From NCBI GenBank assembly GCA_002327965.1, contig DCVB01000013.1, forward strand, positions 1-10,375: a stretch of DNA of 10,375 nucleotides, read 5' to 3'. The position numbers and the translations under genes are program-made. This DNA is from Candidatus Aminicenantes bacterium UBA2199 (lineage in GTDB: Bacteria > Acidobacteriota > Aminicenantia > UBA2199). Of this stretch, positions 6,009-10,375 are shown in pieces. Positions within the stretch are counted from its first letter, which is position 1. The number at the start of each line of letters is the position of its first letter. The notes under the pieces were generated by a model. That model searched no databases. It worked only from the letters and a program-made list of their open reading frames with translations, and was not told the origin of the DNA.

Positions 6009-7031
6009 TTGGCCGGGAACCTGGACGATTCGTTCGCCAGCGACGTGCTCTTCATGCGCCTGCGTCTCCTCGGCGATATCGTGTTCACCATCCCCGCGGT
6101 CGCCATGTTCAAGGAACGCTTCCCGGGCACGCGCCTGCATTATGTCGTGGAAGAGCGCTTCCAGGAGGTTGCCGGGCTGATCCCAGGCGTGGACCACGTC
6201 ATCACCGTTCCCCGCCGCCGCGGCTGGCGCGATCTCCTCGCCTTCCGCCGCCGGGTGCGGGAACTGGGCGTGCGCACCGTCATCGATTTTCATTCAGGCC
6301 CGGCCTCGGCGCTGTTGACCCGGGCCAGCGGCGCCCGGCTCCGGGTCGGCTACCGCACGCCGAACCGCAACTGGGCCTACAATCGCCTGATCGACCGCTC
6401 CCTTCCCGGGCCGCCGGTCCATTCCGTGCTCAGCCAGGCCCGGCTGCTGGAAGCCGTGGGCATTGTTGCCGCCGACCCGCCGCCGTACCCGGCGATCGCC
6501 GCGCGCTCATTTTCCGTTCCCGCCCGCCTGGCCCCGCTCATCGACATGCAGCCCAAGGTGGTGCTGCACCTGGGTGCGGGAAACCGTTTCCGGGATTGGG
6601 GCGAGGATCATTTTTTCGACCTGGCCCGGCGCCTGGCTGCGGACAAGACGGCGGTCGTCCTGATCGGCGGCAGCCAGGAGGAGCGGCAACGGGCGGCGCG
6701 TTTGAGTCACATGCCGGGCGTGCACGACCTGTCGGGCCCCCTGGCGGTACGGGAGCTGCTGGCGCTGATCGCCGCCGCGTCGGCCTATGTGGGCGCCGAT
6801 TCGGGCCCGCTGCACCTGGCCTCCCTCACCCCAACCCCTTTGGTGGCATTGTATGGCCCCAATCGCACCGAAATCAGCGGTCCGTGGCGGCGCCAGGAAC
6901 TGGAGATCATCGAAGTGGAGATGGACTGCCGCCCGTGTTCCCAACGGCGCTGCAAGTATGGTACAATACCCTGCATGCGGAACATCAGCACGGACAGGGT
7001 CTATGAAGCGGTCAGGCAGTTCATCCACTGA
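6009..7031 (+). CDS. Glycosyltransferase family 9 (heptosyltransferase-like)
   Basis: Family 9 enzymes such as WaaC and WaaF move heptose from ADP-heptose onto the LPS inner core at the cytoplasmic face of the inner membrane. The 340-residue product has the family hallmarks: N-terminal VLFMRLRLLGDIVFTIPAV with the conserved Gly-Asp (Asp23), TVIDFHSGPASALLTRASGARLRVGY in the N-lobe, VVLHLGAGNRFRDW opening the C-lobe, VGADSGPLHLAS (about 260) for donor binding, and PLVALYGPNRTEISGPW. A four-cysteine tail (Cys307, 310, 315, 322; CxxC then C and CMRNIS) is common in one branch of the family. The frame is open back to 5763, but those residues have no family counterpart; TTG at 6009 with a strong ribosome binding site fits best. 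Neighbouring heptose kinase and ligase support an LPS role. Exact acceptor and linkage are unknown. Confidence 0.88.
   Translation: MAGNLDDSFASDVLFMRLRLLGDIVFTIPAVAMFKERFPGTRLHYVVEERFQEVAGLIPGVDHVITVPRRRGWRDLLAFRRRVRELGVRTVIDFHSGPASALLTRASGARLRVGYRTPNRNWAYNRLIDRSLPGPPVHSVLSQARLLEAVGIVAADPPPYPAIAARSFSVPARLAPLIDMQPKVVLHLGAGNRFRDWGEDHFFDLARRLAADKTAVVLIGGSQEERQRAARLSHMPGVHDLSGPLAVRELLALIAAASAYVGADSGPLHLASLTPTPLVALYGPNRTEISGPWRRQELEIIEVEMDCRPCSQRRCKYGTIPCMRNISTDRVYEAVRQFIH
6938..6967 (+). promoter_or_regulatory. Possible internal promoter for the ligase gene
   Basis: TTCCCA (6938-6943), 18 bases, then TACAAT (6962-6967) preceded by TGG, an extended -10. It lies inside the glycosyltransferase gene and would give the ligase gene at 7003 a leader of about 29 bases. 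The codons here also encode a conserved Cys motif (CKYGTIPC), so the match may be chance. Confidence 0.25.
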
Positions 7032-8196
7032 AACGGCTTTCGCCCTGCTGCTCGGCTTCCTCTTCCTGATCGATATTTCCATCGCCGCCTGCTATGTCCT
7101 GGGGACGATCATCCTGGCCCTGTTCCTGTTCCACCTGCTGCGCGGCGGCCGCTTCCCTGAGCTTCCCTCCTACAATTGGTTTTTCGCCGCCTACATCGTC
7201 TTCACCCTGCTGGCGACGGTTTTTTCCCTGGACCGGGCCACCAGCATCCGCGACAACAAGGAATTGCTGATCTTCCTGCTGATCCCGATCTACCACTGGC
7301 TGCTCGATTCCCGGAAACGGGTCCGCCTCTCCCTGTGGGTCGTTCTGGCATCGGCGGCCTTTTCCTCGCTGGCGGGGATCGTCACCGTTTTCAGCAAGGG
7401 CATCGTTCTGAACGACCGTTTGACCGGTTTCACGTCGCACTGGATGACTTACTCCGGTCTGCTGATGCTGCCGTTCATCTTTTTCGCCGTGCGCCTGGTG
7501 CTGCGTCACGATGACAGGAAAGAGACGGCCCTCGTTTCCCTGGCCCTGGCCGTCATGCTGGCCGCCATCGTCTTTTCCCTGACCCGCAACGTCTGGCTGG
7601 GCATTGCCTTCTCCCTGGCTTTGTTCCTGGTTTTTTTCAGGCCCAGGTATTTCCTGGCGCTCGCGCCGCTGCTGCTGCTGCTGGTGCTGCTGGCGCCGGC
7701 AACGGTGAAAAGCCGGGTATTCTCCATCGTCGACCTCCAGGACCGCTCCAACCGCGACCGCATCTACATGGCCTGGTCGGGCTGGAAAATATTCCAGGAC
7801 CGCCCCTGGACCGGAGTGGGCAGCAACAATATCGAGAAGGTCATCCGGGGAGACGAGGCCCGCTACCGCCACCCGGACGCCGAGCAGGTCAACCTGCACC
7901 TGCACAATAATTTCCTGCAGATCCTCGCCGAGCGGGGCATCTTCGCCCTGGCCAGTTTCGTCATGGCCTGCCTGTTCATCCTGCTGCAGGTACTGAGACG
8001 GCTGAAGGAGCGGGAAGGCGAGGGGCGCGCATTGGCCGCGGGGACGCTGTTCGCCTTTGTCGGCTTCCTGATCGCCGGACTGTTCGAGTACAATTTCGGC
8101 GACAGCGAGATCAAGTTCATGCTGTTCTTTTTCATCAGCCTGCCGTTCGTGGCATGGCCGGGGGAAGCTCATGCGCAAACTGAACCGCTTCGCTGA
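7003..8196 (+). CDS. O-antigen ligase / polymerase family membrane protein (Wzy_C type)
   Basis: This 397-residue polytopic inner-membrane protein has about ten hydrophobic segments and the large periplasmic loop expected of the WaaL/Wzy_C family, which joins undecaprenyl-linked glycan to the lipid A core or polymerises repeat units. Conserved landmarks are FSLTRNVWLG (191-200), DRSNRDRIYMAWSGWKIFQDRPWTGVG in the loop (247-273) and HLHNNFLQILAERG (299-312), whose His and the Arg residues of the family are linked to catalysis, then GLFEYNFGDSEI (359-370). Ligase and polymerase cannot be separated by sequence alone; the adjacent heptose genes favour ligase. ATG at 7003 is chosen because the upstream in-frame codons (from 6787) are a shadow of the GT9 gene. 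AGGG (6996-6999) is a close, weak ribosome binding site. The gene overlaps GT9 by 29 bases, implying coupled translation. Confidence 0.85.
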   Translation: MKRSGSSSTETAFALLLGFLFLIDISIAACYVLGTIILALFLFHLLRGGRFPELPSYNWFFAAYIVFTLLATVFSLDRATSIRDNKELLIFLLIPIYHWLLDSRKRVRLSLWVVLASAAFSSLAGIVTVFSKGIVLNDRLTGFTSHWMTYSGLLMLPFIFFAVRLVLRHDDRKETALVSLALAVMLAAIVFSLTRNVWLGIAFSLALFLVFFRPRYFLALAPLLLLLVLLAPATVKSRVFSIVDLQDRSNRDRIYMAWSGWKIFQDRPWTGVGSNNIEKVIRGDEARYRHPDAEQVNLHLHNNFLQILAERGIFALASFVMACLFILLQVLRRLKEREGEGRALAAGTLFAFVGFLIAGLFEYNFGDSEIKFMLFFFISLPFVAWPGEAHAQTEPLR

Positions 8197-9148
8197 GATC
8201 TGCTCACGTTTCTCCGGCCGCAGGGTCCTGGTTTATGGCGACGTCATTCTGGACCGCTATATCTTCGGCCGGGTCGAGCGCATTTCTCCCGAGGCGCCGG
8301 TGCCGGTGGTCTCGGTCGAACTCGAGGAGTCGCGACTGGGCGGCGCCGGCAACGTGGCGGCCAACATCGACCGTCTGGGCGCGAACGGAGTGCTGCTGGG
8401 CGTGGCCGGGGAAGACGCCTTCGCCGCCGAGATCGCCCGCCTCAAGACCGAGGGTAACCGGGTGGTCCGCGACGCGCACAGCCGCACCATCGTCAAGACG
8501 CGCCTTGTTTCCCAGCGGCAGCAGATCGTGCGCATCGACCGCGACGGCCGCATCCGCCTGGAAGCGGACGTCATGGAGCGGCTGCGCGCCGTCATCGCCG
8601 CCGAGCGGGTCGACGGCATCATCGTTTCCGACTATGCCAAGGGCACGGTGAATGCCGAGGTGATGGCGCTGCTCAAGGCGCGGGCCGACACGGCCGGCAT
8701 CCCCATCGTCGTCGATCCCAAGCCGTCCCATTTCCGCCTCTACCGCGGCGTGACCGGGCTGACGCCCAACCTGAAGGAAGCCGCCGAAATGGCCGGCCGG
8801 CCCATCGGAGGCGAGGACGACCTGGCACCGGCACTGCACCGCATCCGCCGCAGGTTCGGCACGCGTTTCACGCTCATCACCCGGGGCAGCGGGGGGATAT
8901 CGGCGGCGGAAACCGGCCGCCGCATCTTCCATCTGCCGGCCTTCAGCCGCGAAGTGTTCGACGTCACCGGCGCCGGCGACACCGTCGTCGCGGTGCTGAC
9001 CCTGGCCCTGGCGGTGGGTTCCGAACTGCGCGAGGCCGTGGCCCTGGCCAACGCCGCCGCTTCCATCGTGGTTGAGCGCGTGGGCACCTCGCAGGTCACG
9101 CCGGAGGAGCTCCTGGAGAGAATGGCCTCCATCCTCAAGCGCCATTGA
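8171..9148 (+). CDS. hldA: D-glycero-beta-D-manno-heptose-7-phosphate kinase
   Basis: This PfkB/ribokinase-fold enzyme phosphorylates heptose 7-phosphate at C1 with ATP, the second step of making ADP-L-glycero-D-manno-heptose for LPS. The 325 residues correspond to the N-terminal half of E. coli HldE. Family signatures are VYGDVILDRYIFGRVERISPEAPVPVV (21-47), LGGAGNVAANIDRLG (56-70), QRQQIVRID (115-123), SDYAKG (153-158), VDPKP (181-185) and the catalytic anion hole and base DVTGAGD (264-270, Asp270). No nucleotidyltransferase domain follows, so the ADP-transfer step must come from a separate hldC/rfaE2 gene outside the window. The ATG at 8171 has GGGGGAAG (8160-8167) in front and lies 26 bases inside the ligase gene. 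The downstream gene starts within the stop codon. It therefore sits in a tightly coupled LPS operon. Confidence 0.93.
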   Translation: MRKLNRFAEICSRFSGRRVLVYGDVILDRYIFGRVERISPEAPVPVVSVELEESRLGGAGNVAANIDRLGANGVLLGVAGEDAFAAEIARLKTEGNRVVRDAHSRTIVKTRLVSQRQQIVRIDRDGRIRLEADVMERLRAVIAAERVDGIIVSDYAKGTVNAEVMALLKARADTAGIPIVVDPKPSHFRLYRGVTGLTPNLKEAAEMAGRPIGGEDDLAPALHRIRRRFGTRFTLITRGSGGISAAETGRRIFHLPAFSREVFDVTGAGDTVVAVLTLALAVGSELREAVALANAAASIVVERVGTSQVTPEELLERMASILKRH

Positions 9149-10266
9149 GCCGGCTGCACCTGCTCAAGGCCCTGGCGCCCGGCTTCCTGCCGCTCCTGGT
9201 CTTCATCGCCGCCGACGCCCTGTGGGGTACCCGCGTCGGCCTGGTCGTGGCCGTGGGCTCCGGGTTCCTCGAGCTGGCGGTCGCTTATGCCCGCGACCGG
9301 ACGTGGGACCGCTTCGTCATCCTTGACACCCTGCTGATCGTGGCCATGGGCGGCCTGTCGCTGCTGCTGGAAAACGACATATTTTTCCGCTTGAAGCCGG
9401 CCATCGTGGAGCTTGTTTTCTGCCTGATCCTGGGCATCTCGGCCTTCTCGCCGCTGAACATCATGCTGGCCATGTCGCGCCGCTATCTCAAGGGCGTCGC
9501 CTTCAGCCAGGAACAGGCCAGGGCAATGACGCGCAGCATGAGGGCTCTCTTCTTCATCCTCCTGGGCCATGCCGCGCTGACCGCCTACGCAGCCTTCGCC
9601 CTGTCGCTGCAGGCCTGGGGATTCATCTCCGGCGGCCTGTTCTACATCCTGTTCGCCGTCTTCTTCCTCGGCGAGTGGCTGCGCAACCACAGACAGGCAA
9701 GACGGGCGGCGGCCGCCATGGAGACGTACGCCGACGAAGAGTGGTTCGACCTGGTCGACGTCGCCGGCAAGGTGGTCGGCAAGGCGCCGCGCAGCCTCTG
9801 CCATGCGCGAAAGGGGTTGCTGCACCCGGTTGTCCACCTGCATATCCTGGATGGTCGCGACCGGCTGTTCCTGCAGAAGCGCTCGCTGACCAGGCAGATC
9901 CAGCCCGGCAAATGGGACACCGCCGTCGGCGGGCACGTGCGCAGCGGCGAGGGGATCGCGGCGGCCCTGAAAAGGGAAACCGCCGAGGAGACGGGTCTGG
10001 AAGGGCTGAAGACCGTGCCGCTCGCCCGCTACGTGTGGGAAAGCGACGTCGAATCGGAGCTGGTGCACATGTTCATCGCCCGCAGCCCGCGGCAGCCGCG
10101 GGTGAACCCGCAGGAGAGCAGCGCGGGGATGTTCTGGAAGATCGCCAAAATCCGGGAAGCCATGGGCAAGGGGATCCTCACGCCCAACCTCGAGTTCGAG
10201 TTCCCGATTCTGATGGAGCGGGTGTTCGGCGAAAAGGGCATCCAGGCCTGGCGCGAGAATGGATGA
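9145..10266 (+). CDS. Fusion of YciB/IspZ-like membrane domain with a Nudix hydrolase
   Basis: Residues 1-180 form about five or six membrane helices. PGFLPLLVFIAADALWG (12-28) and LENDIFFRLKPAIVEL (75-90) resemble the bacterial intracellular septation protein YciB/IspZ, whose equivalent signature reads NDxFIKWKPT. Residues about 195-373 are a Nudix domain of the YfcD/IPP-isomerase-like type: EWFDLVDVAGKVVGKAPR (199-216), LHPVVHLHIL (226-235), LFLQKRS (241-247), and a complete Nudix box from Gly263 to Leu285 with Glu269, Arg277, Glu278, Glu281 and Glu282 in place. The catalytic part should lie on the cytoplasmic side and hydrolyse a nucleoside- or prenyl-diphosphate-like compound; the substrate is unknown. 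The start is TTG (9145), overlapping the kinase stop by four bases; no clear Shine-Dalgarno sequence is seen, suggesting coupled translation. No stop or frameshift separates the halves, so the fusion appears real. It ends the LPS-related operon. Confidence 0.8.
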   Translation: MSRLHLLKALAPGFLPLLVFIAADALWGTRVGLVVAVGSGFLELAVAYARDRTWDRFVILDTLLIVAMGGLSLLLENDIFFRLKPAIVELVFCLILGISAFSPLNIMLAMSRRYLKGVAFSQEQARAMTRSMRALFFILLGHAALTAYAAFALSLQAWGFISGGLFYILFAVFFLGEWLRNHRQARRAAAAMETYADEEWFDLVDVAGKVVGKAPRSLCHARKGLLHPVVHLHILDGRDRLFLQKRSLTRQIQPGKWDTAVGGHVRSGEGIAAALKRETAEETGLEGLKTVPLARYVWESDVESELVHMFIARSPRQPRVNPQESSAGMFWKIAKIREAMGKGILTPNLEFEFPILMERVFGEKGIQAWRENG

Positions 10267-10270
10267 AATC

Positions 10271-10298
10271 GGTTGACGGTTGACGGTAGACGGTCAGG
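10271..10298 (+). repeat. GGTTGAC heptamer array
   Basis: Four units stand in register, GGTTGAC, GGTTGAC, GGTAGAC and a decayed GGTCAGG, starting five bases after the Nudix gene stop. The unit resembles the GGTAGAA and GGTTTAA monomers at 67-94. Confidence 0.7.
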
Positions 10299-10317
10299 AA
10301 AGCAATAATAAGACTTA

Positions 10318-10375
10318 AATTCCAAATCCCAAATTCCAAATAACAAATAATATCCAAATTCCAAATTCCAATTTC
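10318..10375 (+). repeat. TCCAAAT heptamer array, cut by the window end
   Basis: TCCAAAT-type units occur at 10321, 10328 (CCCAAAT), 10335 and 10342 (AACAAAT). After a four-base phase slip they resume at 10353, 10360 and 10367. The array is very AT-rich against GC-rich genes and continues past the window edge, so its full length and any inverted partner are unseen. Confidence 0.8.

Noticed and set aside
5983..6180. Small gene starting GTG-ATG at 5983-5988
   Set aside because: It lies in a different frame from the GT9 gene and its Trp/Cys/Ser-rich translation is a shadow of that gene's N-terminus.
6787..7002. Longer N-terminus for the O-antigen ligase
   Set aside because: These codons lie wholly within the GT9 gene in another frame and encode a Trp/Arg/Pro-rich shadow; the membrane protein begins naturally at 7003.
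7021..8178. 385-codon minus-strand frame opposite the O-antigen ligase gene
   Set aside because: It is a mirror of membrane-helix codons with the same acidic, Gln-rich composition; there is no start signal or family resemblance.
10318..10375. CRISPR array
   Set aside because: Units are seven bases, directly adjacent and without spacers; there are no cas genes.

Overview
The window looks like a chromosomal segment of a GC-rich Gram-negative bacterium. The signs are an ADP-heptose/LPS assembly cluster, a secreted M23 peptidase, and AT-rich spacers between GC-rich genes. The G+C-rich coding, the abundant heptanucleotide intergenic repeats and the gene content fit an uncultured lineage such as Acidobacteriota/Aminicenantia. 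That placement is an impression only; no rRNA or other phylogenetic marker is present. All seven genes lie on the + strand, and no mobile element, tRNA, rRNA or CRISPR array was seen.

Layout: 1-320 is non-coding, with period-7 repeats arranged head-to-head and then a good sigma70-type promoter. Next is pgi (glucose-6-phosphate isomerase, 321-1940). A 155-bp gap follows, filled by a second inverted pair of heptad arrays that runs into an extended -10 promoter. This promoter sits directly on the start of a UbiA-family prenyltransferase (2096-2977), which is followed closely by a helical-repeat protein of unknown function (2985-3629). A secreted M23 (LytM-type) metallopeptidase with Ig-like C-terminal modules (3682-5670) has its own promoter, again almost on the ATG. 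A 338-bp non-coding stretch (5671-6008) holds a possible hairpin, a dyad overlapping a TTGACA box, and a perfect 17-bp palindrome resembling a PerR/Fur-family operator. It is followed by a tight four-gene cluster: GT9 heptosyltransferase-like protein (TTG start, 6009-7031), O-antigen ligase/polymerase (7003-8196), heptose-7-phosphate kinase (8171-9148) and a fusion of a YciB/IspZ-like membrane domain to a Nudix hydrolase (9145-10266). The last 105 bases are two further heptad arrays running off the window.

How the genes fit together: Pgi supplies sugar phosphates at the hexose level. The kinase acts in ADP-heptose synthesis, the GT9 enzyme would use ADP-heptose (or a related donor) on the LPS core, and the ligase/polymerase handles the undecaprenyl-linked O-chain. 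The UbiA enzyme resembles the polyprenyl-phosphate phosphoribosyltransferase group and may make another lipid-linked sugar donor. The M23 peptidase remodels peptidoglycan. The whole window therefore reads as an envelope-biogenesis neighbourhood.

The most interesting features are the inverted heptanucleotide arrays (same architecture, different monomers), two promoters that predict leaderless mRNAs, the Fur/PerR-like palindrome in front of the LPS cluster, and the membrane-Nudix fusion protein.
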